Assembly: GCA_947375135.1 (NCBI GenBank)
Contig: CANCER010000002.1
Coordinates: 62,001-126,000 of the forward strand
Direction: 5' to 3'
Source: Comamonadaceae bacterium
Lineage (GTDB): Bacteria; Pseudomonadota; Gammaproteobacteria; Burkholderiales; Burkholderiaceae_C
Length of the DNA: 64,000 bases
Below, piece after piece: positions 56,715 to 64,000 of this stretch; the first letter of the stretch is position 1; every line of letters starts with the position of its first letter. Position numbers and translations under genes: made by a program. The notes beneath the pieces were generated by a model, which did not search any database, had not been told where the DNA came from, and saw only the letters and a list, made by a program, of their open reading frames with translations.

Positions 56715-58534
56715 AGCCGGGTGGCCACGCGCACCGGCTTGAAGATGCAGGCCTCGGCCACCAGGTCAGCGGCCTCCTCGGGGGACAGGGTGGGCACGTT
56801 TTTGTAGATGTTGGTGGGCGCGATCATGGGGGTGCGCACCAACGGCATGTTGATGGTGGTGAACGAGATGCCCTGGTCGGCAAACTCGCTGGAGGCGCAG
56901 CGCGTCCAGGCATCCAGCGCGGCCTTGCTGGCGACATAGGCGCTAAAGCGCGGTGCGTTGGTCAGCACGCCGATCGAACTGATGTTGACCACATGGCCCT
57001 TCTTTTTGGCCACCATGCCGGGCAGCAGGCCCAAGGTGACGCGCAAGCTGCCGAAGTAGTTGAGCTGCATGGTGCGCTCGTAGTCGTGGAAGCGGTCGTA
57101 GCTGGACTCGATGGCGCGGCGGATCGACCGGCCGGCGTTGTTGATCAAAAAGTCCACGCCACCGTGGTTTTCCTGCAGCAACTTGGTGAAGCGGTCGCAA
57201 TCGGCCATGTCGGCAATGTCCACCGCATAGGGCACAAAGCGGTAGCCCCGGGCCTTGGCTTCCTTGCAGGCCTCGTCCAGCTTGCCCTGGTCGCGCCCGC
57301 AGATGAGGGTGATGGCGCCGGCCTCGGCAAACTTGTGGGCCGCAGCCAGGCCAATGCCGGACGAGCCGCCGGTCACCAGCACCACTTTGCCGCCCACCGT
57401 GCCGCGCAGGCTGTGGTCCAGGTGCAGGGCCGGGTCCAGGTGGCGCTCCCAGTAATCCCACAGGCGCCAGGCGTAGTCGGGCAGCTTGGGGCAGACGATG
57501 CCAGTGCCCTTGAGCGCGGCCTGCATGTAGCGGCAGTCAAAGCGCGTGGGGTAGTTCACAAAGGTCAGCATGTCGTCCGGCAGGCCCAGGTCCTTCATGA
57601 CGGCGTTGCGGATGCGGCGCACGGGCGCCAGCGCCATCAGGCCCTTGCTGATGCTGCGCGGGATAAAGCCCAAGAGCGCGGCGTTGATGAACACATTCAT
57701 CTTGGGCGCGTGCGCGGCTTTGCTGAAGATGTCCAGCACATCGCCCACGCGGTAGCCTTCCGGGTCCACCAGGTGGTAGCACTTTTTGGTAATGCCTGCC
57801 TTATGGCTGATGGCGTCCAGCGCGTCCACCACAAAGTCCACCGGCACGATGTTGATGCGCCCGCCTTCCAGGCCAATGGTGGGCATCCAGGGCGGCAATA
57901 TCTGGCGCATGCGCTGGATCAGTTTGAAGAAGTAATACGGCCCGTCAATCTTGTCCATCTCGCCGCTTTTGCTGTCGCCTACCACCATGGCCGGGCGGTA
58001 GACCGTCCAGGGTGTCTTGCATTCGGTGCGCACGATTTTTTCGCTCTCATGCTTGGTCAGGAAGTACGGGTGCTCGTAGTTCTCGGCTTCCTCGAACATG
58101 TCTTCGCGGAACACGCCCTCATACAGACCGGCCGCCGCAATGCTGGAGACGTGGTGGAAGTGCCCGGCGTCTATGGCCCGGGCCAGTTCCACGGTATTGC
58201 GGGTGCCCTCGATGTTGACGGCGATCTGGCTTTCGGCGTCAGCATTCAGATCGTAAATGGCGGCCAGGTGGTAGAAGTGGTCGATCTGCCCTTTCAGGGC
58301 TTTGAGGGTGTCGGCCGCAAGCCCCAGTTTTTTGCTGGTCAGGTCCCCCCACACCGGCAGGGCGCGGGCTGCACTTTTGGCGTCTTTCAGGCCCCAGAAT
58401 TCCCGCAGTGCGTCCACCTTGCCTGCGCTTTCCTTGCGGATCAAAAAGTGCACGACGGCACCCTTGCGCTCCAGCAACTTCTTGACGAGCCGCTTGCCAA
58501 TAAAGCCGGTTGCACCGGTAAGAAAATACTGCAT
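56525..58534 (-). CDS. bifunctional fatty acyl-CoA reductase (FACoAR, fatty alcohol forming)
   Basis: A 669-residue fusion of two SDR domains. The N-terminal one (1-~370) has FLTGATGFIGKRLVKKLL, HHVSSIAAAGLYEGVFREDM and YFLTKHESEK (YxxxK), as in fatty acyl-CoA reductases. The C-terminal one (~385-660) has VTGGSSGIGLAAAHKFAEAG, NNAGRSIRRAIESSYDRF and SAYVASKAALD. Domain order, length and many blocks match Marinobacter FACoAR, which reduces acyl-CoA to fatty alcohol via the aldehyde with NADPH. It may serve wax ester or fatty alcohol formation. Divergent from the PHA granule gene. Confidence 0.9.
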   Translation of the reverse strand: MQYFLTGATGFIGKRLVKKLLERKGAVVHFLIRKESAGKVDALREFWGLKDAKSAARALPVWGDLTSKKLGLAADTLKALKGQIDHFYHLAAIYDLNADAESQIAVNIEGTRNTVELARAIDAGHFHHVSSIAAAGLYEGVFREDMFEEAENYEHPYFLTKHESEKIVRTECKTPWTVYRPAMVVGDSKSGEMDKIDGPYYFFKLIQRMRQILPPWMPTIGLEGGRINIVPVDFVVDALDAISHKAGITKKCYHLVDPEGYRVGDVLDIFSKAAHAPKMNVFINAALLGFIPRSISKGLMALAPVRRIRNAVMKDLGLPDDMLTFVNYPTRFDCRYMQAALKGTGIVCPKLPDYAWRLWDYWERHLDPALHLDHSLRGTVGGKVVLVTGGSSGIGLAAAHKFAEAGAITLICGRDQGKLDEACKEAKARGYRFVPYAVDIADMADCDRFTKLLQENHGGVDFLINNAGRSIRRAIESSYDRFHDYERTMQLNYFGSLRVTLGLLPGMVAKKKGHVVNISSIGVLTNAPRFSAYVASKAALDAWTRCASSEFADQGISFTTINMPLVRTPMIAPTNIYKNVPTLSPEEAADLVAEACIFKPVRVATRLGIAGEVLHALVPRIAQIAMNTSFRMFPDSSAAKGAKPGDKPVKQQLSPEAVALQQMMRGIHF

Positions 58535-58684
58535 AGGTACTCCTTGTTATAGCCGGTCATTCTGACTGAAGCGCCAGAACACGCCGTTGAGCATAAACCC
58601 CAAGATCTCCCTTCTAGGAAGCGCTCCCTATAACTCCTGGGCGGGAACGCGTAGAGTGCAGACAGTTCAAACAGGAGACTTTCC

Positions 58685-59248
58685 ATGGTCACAAAGATTT
58701 CGAAAAAGGCCGCCCCACAGGCCGAGAGCGCACCACTGTCCAGCTCCGTCAAAGATTCCGCCCAGCAAATCTGGCAAGCTGGTTTGGGTGCGTTCACACG
58801 CGCGCAGGCTGAAGGCAGCAAGGCGTTCGAGGCGCTGGTCAAAGAGGGCGTGAGCATCCAACGCAAGACCCAGTCGGCAGCCGAAGAGCGCATTGCCGAG
58901 GCCACCAGCAAAATGACCAGCATGGCCACGGACATCACCAGCAAGGCCACAGGCCAGTGGGACAAGCTGGAAAGCATTTTTGAAGACCGCGTAGCCAAGG
59001 CGATGAACAAACTCGGCGTGCCTTCTGCCAAGGATGTGAATGCCCTCATCGAGCGCATCGACGCGCTCAACTTGGCAGTGCAACAGCTGTCCGGCAAAGC
59101 GCCAGCAAAAAAGACCGCCGTCAAAGCAGCAGACAAACCGGCAACAGCAGCGCCGGCAAAGAAAGCGGCAGCAAAAAAAGCCCCGACCAAGGCCGCCAGG
59201 AAAACTGCGGCGAAAGCCAAGCCAGCCGCTTCAAGCAAGCGGCCATGA
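58685..59248 (+). CDS. PHA granule-associated protein (PhaF/PhaI-like phasin)
   Basis: A 187-residue protein. Residues 1-~125 form an amphipathic phasin-like helix bundle (QQIWQAGLGAFTRAQAEGSK). From ~125 on, Lys/Ala/Pro repeats (AKKAAAKKAPTKAARKTAAK) resemble histone H1, as in PhaF. PhaF-type proteins coat polyhydroxyalkanoate granules and tie them to the nucleoid. A GGAG ribosome-binding site precedes the ATG. About 150 bp separates it from the divergent reductase gene, so the promoters share this space. Confidence 0.88.
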   Translation: MVTKISKKAAPQAESAPLSSSVKDSAQQIWQAGLGAFTRAQAEGSKAFEALVKEGVSIQRKTQSAAEERIAEATSKMTSMATDITSKATGQWDKLESIFEDRVAKAMNKLGVPSAKDVNALIERIDALNLAVQQLSGKAPAKKTAVKAADKPATAAPAKKAAAKKAPTKAARKTAAKAKPAASSKRP

Positions 59249-59276
59249 CGCAGGGCGCTGCCATCCAACCCACCCG

Positions 59277-59297
59277 AGGCGCCTAGGCGCCTTTTTT
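59277..59297 (+). terminator. Rho-independent terminator after the granule protein gene
   Basis: A 16-bp palindrome (AGGCGCC-TA-GGCGCCT, the last T shared with the run) followed by six T. It lies 29 bp after the phasin stop and before the patatin gene, so the two genes are separate units. Confidence 0.85.
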
Positions 59298-59355
59298 CAT
59301 GCTGCAAAGCAGCACACCAATTCGCGCAAGCCCCCTACACTTTGCCGGTACACCC

Positions 59356-60603
59356 ATGAAAGCACAACCCGAACAAGCACCCAGAATCGCGCTGGCACTG
59401 GCTGGCGGCGGGCCTTTGGGTGCGATTTACGAAGTCGGCGCGCTGTGCGCGCTGGAGGAGTCTTTGCTCGGGCTGGATTTCACCCGCTTGGAGCATTACG
59501 TAGGGGTGTCGGCCGGTGCTTTTATTGCCGCCTCGCTGGCCAATGGCATGGGGCCGCGCGCCCTGTACGCCGCTTTTATTGGCAACGACCTGTCCACCGC
59601 CGAGCGCTTTGACAGCTCCTGGCTGATGGAGCCCGCCTACGGCGAATTCGCCCGGCGGGGACGCATGCTGCCGGGCCTGCTGGCTACTGCGGCCTGGCAC
59701 CTCGCATTCGGGCGCAAGTCACTCGCCCGGGCTTTGGAAAGCCTGGCACCGGTCCTGCCCACCGGGGCGTTTTCCAACCGGCAGATCCACACGCAGCTGG
59801 CCCACCTGTTCAGCGCCCCCGGTCGCAGCAACGATTTTCGCAAGCTCAAGACCAAGCTCACCGTCGTTGCCACCAATCTGGACAGTTCAGAGTCCACGCC
59901 GTTTGGCCGCCCGGGCTGGGATCACATTCCCATTTCGCAAGCGGTGCAGGCCAGCTCTGCCCTGCCCGGCTTGTTCCCGCCGGTCGAGATTGAAGGCCAG
60001 TACTACGTGGACGGTGCCCTGAAAAAAACCCTGCACGCGTCGGTGGCCCTGGACGACGGCTTGGACTTGCTGATCTGCCTGAACCCGCTGGTGCCTTTTG
60101 ACGCCACCGCCCCCCTGAACGTGGACGCCATGGCCCATGTGCTGCCCTCGGCGCAACGCAAGATTCCGCGCATTGTGGAAGGCGGGTTGCCCTCGGTGCT
60201 GAGCCAGACCTTCCGCTCCCTGATTCACTCGCGCATGGAGCTGGGCATGCGGAACTACGCCAGCCAGTACCCGGACACCGACATCATCCTGATTGAACCG
60301 GACCACCGCGACCCCGAGCTGTACCTGGCCAACACCTTCAGCTACAGCCAGCGCCGCCATCTGGCCGAACACGCCTACCAGCAAACCCGCGAAATGCTGC
60401 GCTCGGAAGCCACCGGGCTGTCGGCCAAACTGCAATGGCACGGCATACGCCTGAACCATGCCGCGCTGGATGGCCCCAAACGCAGCCTGACCCAACCCGC
60501 CATTGCACCTACGCGCATCGGGCGTTCGATGGCGGGCCTGCAGCAGAGTCTGAACGACCTGACAGACTACGCCGCAAGCCGTGCCGCTGCCACCCGCCAC
60601 TAA
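59356..60603 (+). CDS. patatin-like phospholipase
   Basis: A 415-residue patatin: oxyanion loop ALAGGGPLGAIYEVGALCAL, nucleophile elbow GVSAGAFIAASLANG (Ser of GxSxG) and YYVDGALKKTLH with the catalytic Asp of the D-G-A/G dyad. It probably hydrolyses acyl esters of phospholipids or storage lipids in the cytoplasm. The start ATG MKAQPEQ is preferred over an upstream frame that overlaps the terminator. It is followed by a TetR gene 15 bp later. Confidence 0.9.
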   Translation: MKAQPEQAPRIALALAGGGPLGAIYEVGALCALEESLLGLDFTRLEHYVGVSAGAFIAASLANGMGPRALYAAFIGNDLSTAERFDSSWLMEPAYGEFARRGRMLPGLLATAAWHLAFGRKSLARALESLAPVLPTGAFSNRQIHTQLAHLFSAPGRSNDFRKLKTKLTVVATNLDSSESTPFGRPGWDHIPISQAVQASSALPGLFPPVEIEGQYYVDGALKKTLHASVALDDGLDLLICLNPLVPFDATAPLNVDAMAHVLPSAQRKIPRIVEGGLPSVLSQTFRSLIHSRMELGMRNYASQYPDTDIILIEPDHRDPELYLANTFSYSQRRHLAEHAYQQTREMLRSEATGLSAKLQWHGIRLNHAALDGPKRSLTQPAIAPTRIGRSMAGLQQSLNDLTDYAASRAAATRH

Positions 60604-60618
60604 GACCGGAATCTCCCT

Positions 60619-61284
60619 ATGGCCAAAAAAGCCCCCCGCCGCACCGCCGAACGCATTCTGGAAGTGACGCTGGAGCTGTTCAACCGCTTTGGCGAGCCCA
60701 ATGTGTCGACCACGCTGATCTCGGCGGAAATGGGCATCAGCCCCGGCAACCTGTACTACCACTACCCGGCCAAGGACGAACTGATCAACGCCTTGTTCGA
60801 CCGGTACGAGGCGGCACTGAACGAATTGCTGAATGCCAGTGACAACGTGCGCGATGTGGAAGACGCCTGGTTCTTCATGCACACGCTGTTTGAGCTGATC
60901 TGGCAATACCGCTTTTTGTACCGGGATCTGAACGATCTGCTGAGCAAAAACCGGCGCCTGGAAACGCACTTCCAATCGGTGCTCAAAAACAAAACCCGCT
61001 CGGTGCGGGCCCTGCTCGACAGCATGAGCCGCAGCGGTGCTATCCGCATGGACTCGCGCGAAATGGAACCCACGGCCACCAGCATGGTGGTGGTGCTGAC
61101 CTACTGGCTGAGTTTTGAATACGTGCGCGATCCGCGCAAGGCGCTGGAGCCCGAAAGTGCACAGGCCGCTTTGCTGCGCGGCGCCCACCATGTGCTGAAC
61201 CTGCTGGTGCCCTATCTGGAGGCCGGGCAGCGCACCCACCTGCTCAGTCTGGCGGGTGCCTACCATCCACCGCTGGAGCCTTGA
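60619..61284 (+). CDS. TetR/AcrR family regulator
   Basis: A 221-residue repressor-like protein with the HTH TAERILEVTLELFNRFGEPN, then ISAEMGISPGNLYYHYPAK, and a TetR_C_33-type ligand domain (MHTLFELIWQYRFLYRDLND). It lies 15 bp after the patatin gene and is probably co-transcribed, suggesting control of lipid turnover. The IS66 element begins 15 bp after its stop and has removed any terminator. Confidence 0.88.
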   Translation: MAKKAPRRTAERILEVTLELFNRFGEPNVSTTLISAEMGISPGNLYYHYPAKDELINALFDRYEAALNELLNASDNVRDVEDAWFFMHTLFELIWQYRFLYRDLNDLLSKNRRLETHFQSVLKNKTRSVRALLDSMSRSGAIRMDSREMEPTATSMVVVLTYWLSFEYVRDPRKALEPESAQAALLRGAHHVLNLLVPYLEAGQRTHLLSLAGAYHPPLEP

Positions 61285-61291
61285 AAAGGCT

Positions 61292-61299
61292 GGTTATGC
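61292..61299. repeat. target-site duplication, left (GGTTATGC)
   Basis: Eight bases identical to 63851-63858 flank the IS66 element. Eight bp is the usual duplication length of the IS66 family. Confidence 0.93.
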
Positions 61300-61325
61300 G
61301 TATGCGTCCCGCGAACACACCTTGA
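61300..61325. repeat. IS66 left terminal inverted repeat
   Basis: Begins GTATGCGTCCCGCGAACACA and pairs with the reverse complement of 63825-63850 at 20 of 26 positions; the block AACACAC and the TTGA that follows it are shared. Confidence 0.85.
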
Positions 61326-61357
61326 AGATGTAGTGACAACCGGAGATAGTGTGCGCG

Positions 61358-61738
61358 ATGAACATCATGCACACCATGGCGAGCGACGCTCGCCCCACCC
61401 AAGCCCCCAAGCGCCGGTTCTACAGCCCTGAACTCAAGCTGCAGGTTGTCGCAGCCTGCGCCCAACCCGGCACATCCATTGCCGGGGTGGCAATGCAGCA
61501 TGGCATCAACGCCAACATCGTGCACCGCTGGTTGCGCGAACACAGCCAGGGCACACTGATCAATCGACCACAGACCTTTGTGCCGGTCACCTTGAGCGCG
61601 GCCACAGAATCGGCGGCGGCCCTTCCCACTGGTGATATCCGCATTGAGGTTAAGCGTGCCAACACCAGCATCGTTGTGCACTGGCCGCTTGCCGGTGGTG
61701 CTGACTGCGCGCAGTGGCTGCGCGAGTGCTTGCTGTGA
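61358..61738 (+). CDS. tnpA: IS66 TnpA
   Basis: A 126-residue helix-turn-helix protein of the IS66 OrfA type: RRFYSPELKLQVVAACAQPG, then SIAGVAMQHGINANIVHRWL. A GTG at 61349 is in frame, but the ATG is better spaced from the GGAG site. It overlaps tnpB by GTGA. Needed with TnpB for IS66 transposition. Confidence 0.93.
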   Translation: MNIMHTMASDARPTQAPKRRFYSPELKLQVVAACAQPGTSIAGVAMQHGINANIVHRWLREHSQGTLINRPQTFVPVTLSAATESAAALPTGDIRIEVKRANTSIVVHWPLAGGADCAQWLRECLL

Positions 61739-62088
61739 TCCGTATTGATGCGGTCTGGCTCTCCACCGTGCCCCTGGACATGCGCGCCGGCACGGACACG
61801 GCGCTGGCCCGTGTGGTCGGCGTATTCGGTGCCGCCCACCCGCATACGGCCTACCTCTTTGCCAATCGGCGCGCCAACCGCATGAAGGTGCTGGTGCATG
61901 ATGGAATCGGCATCTGGCTGGCAGCCCGGCGGCTGCACCAAGGACACTTCGCCTGGCCCCAGGCGAGGGCGGCAAGTGCACCCGGTAGCGCTAATCGCGT
62001 GAGTTTGAGTCGCGCCCAATTGGACGCCTTGGTACTGGGCTTACCCTGGTCGCGCATTGGCGAGGGCGGCATTATCAGCGTGGTGTGA
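61735..62088 (+). CDS. tnpB: IS66 TnpB
   Basis: A 117-residue protein of the IS66 OrfB family: VWLSTVPLDMRAGTDTALAR, AYLFANRRANRMKVLVHDG and GIWLAARRLHQGHFAW. The GTG start overlaps the tnpA stop (GTGA). Auxiliary transposition protein of unresolved biochemistry. Confidence 0.94.
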   Translation: MIRIDAVWLSTVPLDMRAGTDTALARVVGVFGAAHPHTAYLFANRRANRMKVLVHDGIGIWLAARRLHQGHFAWPQARAASAPGSANRVSLSRAQLDALVLGLPWSRIGEGGIISVV

Positions 62089-62170
62089 TTCTGGATTGCG
62101 AGGTGTGTTTGTGTCTATTGGGGGATGCTGCCAATAGGCATTTTTACGTGGCGCGGGCACACTTGCATTC

Positions 62171-63814
62171 ATGGTTGTGGCCCCTGAATTACTGTCCAGT
62201 TTGAACGCAAAGCAACTGCGCGAACTTGCCCATGATTTGATCGCACAAATCGCCAATCGCGACCAGGCCATCATTGCGCGTGACCTACACATCGACGAAC
62301 GCAATCTGCACATCAGTGCGCTGGACCAACAAATCACCAGCCTAGATCAGACCATCACAGCCAAGGACCGCGAGATCCTGTACCGCCAAGCCAAGATCGA
62401 CCAGCTCACGCATGAGATGGCCGTGCTCAAACGCTGGAAGTTTGGCCGCAGCCGCGAACAACTCGATGCTGGCCAGGTTAGTCTGCTCGATGAGACCATT
62501 GATGCCGACATCGCCGCTATTGAGCAAGAGCTCCAGGACCTGGCCGCACCAACCACCCCAGCCAAAGAACTCCGCCAGCAGCCCAAACGCGCAGCCTTGC
62601 CGCTAGACCTGCCCCGCGTTGAGCTGCACCACGAACCCGACAGCACCACCTGCACCTGCGGCTGCCAATTGAAGCGCATCGGCGAAGACGTCAGCGAGAA
62701 GCTGGACTACACACCGGGCGTGCTCACGGTGCAGCGCCATGTCCGTGGCAAGTGGGCGTGTTCCGCGTGCAAGACCTTGACGCAAGCGCCGGTGCCCGCG
62801 CAGATCATCGACAAGGGCCTGCCCACGTCGGGCTTGCTGGCACAGGTGCTGGTGGCCAAGTATTCTGACCATCTGCCGCTGTACCGCCAGGAGGCCATCT
62901 TTGGGCGCTCCGGCTACGAAATAGCCCGCTCAACCTTGGGTGCCTGGGTGGGCGTGTGTGGAGTGCAGTTGCAGCCCCTGGTCAATGCGTTGAAGACGGC
63001 CATGTTCCGCTCAGCAGTGCTACATGCCGATGAGACCCCGGTGGCCATGCTCAAGCCGGGCAACAAGAAGACGCACCGAGCCTACCTCTGGGCTTATGCA
63101 CCGGGAGCCTTCGAAGATTTAAAGTGCGTGATTTACGACTTCTGCGAATCCCGCGCCGGTGAGCATGCCAGAACATTCCTGGGAGACTGGAGCGGTGGCT
63201 TGGTTTGTGACGACTTCAGTGGCTACAAAGCCAGTTTCGGTGCAGCCATCACCGAGGTGGGCTGCATGGCGCACGCCCGACGCAAGTTCTTTGACCTGCA
63301 TGTCAGCAACAAGAGCGAGATTGCCCAGCAGGCACTGGTCTACATCGGGCAGTTGTATGAGGTCGAGCGGGAAGCAAAAAACCTCAGCGTCGATGAGCGC
63401 AGCCGCATGCGCCGGGACAAATCAAAACGGCTGGTCGATGCCTTGCACCAGTGGATGCTGTTGCAGCGCCAACGCGTCACGCACGGCACGGCCACCGCCC
63501 GCGCGCTGGACTACAGCTTAAAACGTTGGATTGCACTGACTCGGTTTGTGGAAGATGGGCGCTTGCCCATCGACAACAACTGGATCGAGAACCAGATTCG
63601 ACCAATTGCCATTGGCCGAGGCAACTGGTTGTTCGCGGGCTCACTGCGCGCGGGTCAACGGGCGGCCGCCGTGATGAGCCTGATCCAAAGCGCCAAGCTC
63701 AACGGGCACGACCCGTATGCCTACCTGAAGGATGTGCTGGCACGCTTGCCGACTCAGAAGAACAGCCGCATTGACGAACTGCTGCCCCACAACTGGACTC
63801 CTCTGAGCACGTAA
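62171..63814 (+). CDS. tnpC: IS66 transposase TnpC
   Basis: A 547-residue DDE transposase. An N-terminal leucine-rich coiled coil (LRELAHDLIAQIANRDQAII) precedes a zinc-finger-like CTCGC ... CSAC region. The catalytic core has VLHADETPVAML, LVCDDFSGYKASF and DNNWIENQIRPIAIGRGNW with the glutamate. Length is normal and no break is seen, so the element may be active. Confidence 0.96.
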   Translation: MVVAPELLSSLNAKQLRELAHDLIAQIANRDQAIIARDLHIDERNLHISALDQQITSLDQTITAKDREILYRQAKIDQLTHEMAVLKRWKFGRSREQLDAGQVSLLDETIDADIAAIEQELQDLAAPTTPAKELRQQPKRAALPLDLPRVELHHEPDSTTCTCGCQLKRIGEDVSEKLDYTPGVLTVQRHVRGKWACSACKTLTQAPVPAQIIDKGLPTSGLLAQVLVAKYSDHLPLYRQEAIFGRSGYEIARSTLGAWVGVCGVQLQPLVNALKTAMFRSAVLHADETPVAMLKPGNKKTHRAYLWAYAPGAFEDLKCVIYDFCESRAGEHARTFLGDWSGGLVCDDFSGYKASFGAAITEVGCMAHARRKFFDLHVSNKSEIAQQALVYIGQLYEVEREAKNLSVDERSRMRRDKSKRLVDALHQWMLLQRQRVTHGTATARALDYSLKRWIALTRFVEDGRLPIDNNWIENQIRPIAIGRGNWLFAGSLRAGQRAAAVMSLIQSAKLNGHDPYAYLKDVLARLPTQKNSRIDELLPHNWTPLST

Positions 63815-63824
63815 CCGCCACTCC

Positions 63825-63850
63825 GTCAATGTGTGTTGGCCGGTTGCTTA
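63825..63850. repeat. IS66 right terminal inverted repeat
   Basis: Ends ...GGCCGGTTGCTTAC; the reverse complement begins GTAAGC and matches the left end. It starts 10 bp after the tnpC stop. Confidence 0.85.
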
Positions 63851-63858
63851 CGGTTATG
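63851..63858. repeat. target-site duplication, right (GGTTATGC)
   Basis: Identical to 61292-61299; marks the right border of the IS66 insertion. The remaining 142 bp to the window end show no gene I recognise. Confidence 0.93.
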
Positions 63859-64000
63859 CGACATTAGACCGCCTTCACCACCACCGGTCACTTTGCCTAG
63901 GTCGGCTGTGCGATCTAAAAGCGCTGGTCACAACAGCATGCCAAAGACCAAGAACCCCTGCCGCAGGAGCCGACGCTGCTGCTAGCCTGGACCATGTTGC

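Larger units (their letters stand above)
61300..63850 (+). mobile_element. complete IS66-family insertion sequence
   Basis: A 2551-bp element with terminal inverted repeats (20 of 26 positions matching, beginning GTATGC on the left and GTAAGC on the right when read inward), the three IS66 genes tnpA, tnpB and tnpC intact and in the usual order, and a perfect 8-bp duplication. Intact genes and identical flanks indicate a recent, possibly active insertion. It landed just behind the patatin/TetR operon. Confidence 0.95.

Noticed and set aside
56690-58552. A 620-codon plus-strand frame opposite the acyl-CoA reductase
   Set aside because: Antisense shadow of a strongly conserved minus-strand gene.
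63859-64000. Possible start of another insertion element after the IS66
   Set aside because: Only 142 bp are visible and no transposase motif or terminal repeat could be recognised.

Overview
The window looks like the chromosome of a beta-proteobacterium of the order Burkholderiales, most like Comamonadaceae (Rhodoferax/Polaromonas type). The reasons are the argB-slmA neighbourhood, the two-domain FadB-type and long acyl-CoA dehydrogenase beta-oxidation genes, a PhaF-like granule protein with a histone-like tail, and a GC-rich core. That placement is an inference from gene content and family resemblance; there is no rRNA or tRNA in the window. By eye, the housekeeping flanks are GC-rich, while about 22.6-35 kb and 50.3-55 kb are clearly AT-richer. 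This is typical of acquired glycan-synthesis DNA. Layout: (1) 1-9.6 kb, minus strand: a fatty-acid beta-oxidation operon (TetR regulator, acyl-CoA dehydrogenase, DUF2147 protein, FadB-type enzyme, thiolase) with a near-perfect palindrome before its first gene, then slmA, a two-component system and argB. A decayed vapBC toxin-antitoxin module marks the border. (2) 9.9-22.6 kb, minus: first glycan module with glycosyltransferases, an ABC exporter pair (Wzm/Wzt with a C-terminal glycan-binding domain), a methyltransferase, a 2-oxoglutarate/Fe(II) oxygenase and a three-enzyme set for a UDP-2-acetamido-2,6-dideoxy-L-hexose. (3) 23.3-35.1 kb, minus: second glycan module with a second Wzm/Wzt pair, tandem methyltransferases, a GDP-mannose-dehydratase-like enzyme and more glycosyltransferases. 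(4) 35.8-40.2 kb, plus: an isolated two-gene operon encoding a very large GT-C-like membrane protein fused to an alpha-toroid domain with a DXDD motif, followed by a UbiA-family prenyltransferase. This is the best candidate here for an undescribed system. (5) 40.3-42.0 kb, minus: UDP-xylose-synthase-like enzyme plus a GT2, then an IS5 relic. (6) 42.7-54.5 kb, minus: third glycan module with a WbpM-type dehydratase, 4-reductase and initiating sugar-phosphate transferase, a complete GDP-L-fucose pathway, an alpha-1,2-fucosyltransferase-like GT11, a Wzx-type flippase, glycosyltransferases and a methyltransferase. (7) 55-61.3 kb: a degenerate AlbA_2-domain gene between two ~190-bp direct repeats, a bifunctional fatty acyl-CoA reductase, a PHA granule protein, a patatin and a TetR regulator. 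(8) 61.3-63.85 kb: a complete IS66-family element with matching 8-bp target duplications. Together the glycan modules provide activated sugars, an initiating transferase, many glycosyltransferases, end-modification methyltransferases and three export routes (two ABC, one flippase). No Wzy polymerase, Wzz, Wza/Wzc or O-antigen ligase was recognised, so at least one pathway must draw on genes elsewhere. The lipid genes on both flanks (beta-oxidation, fatty alcohol formation, PHA granule, patatin) point to carbon-storage metabolism.
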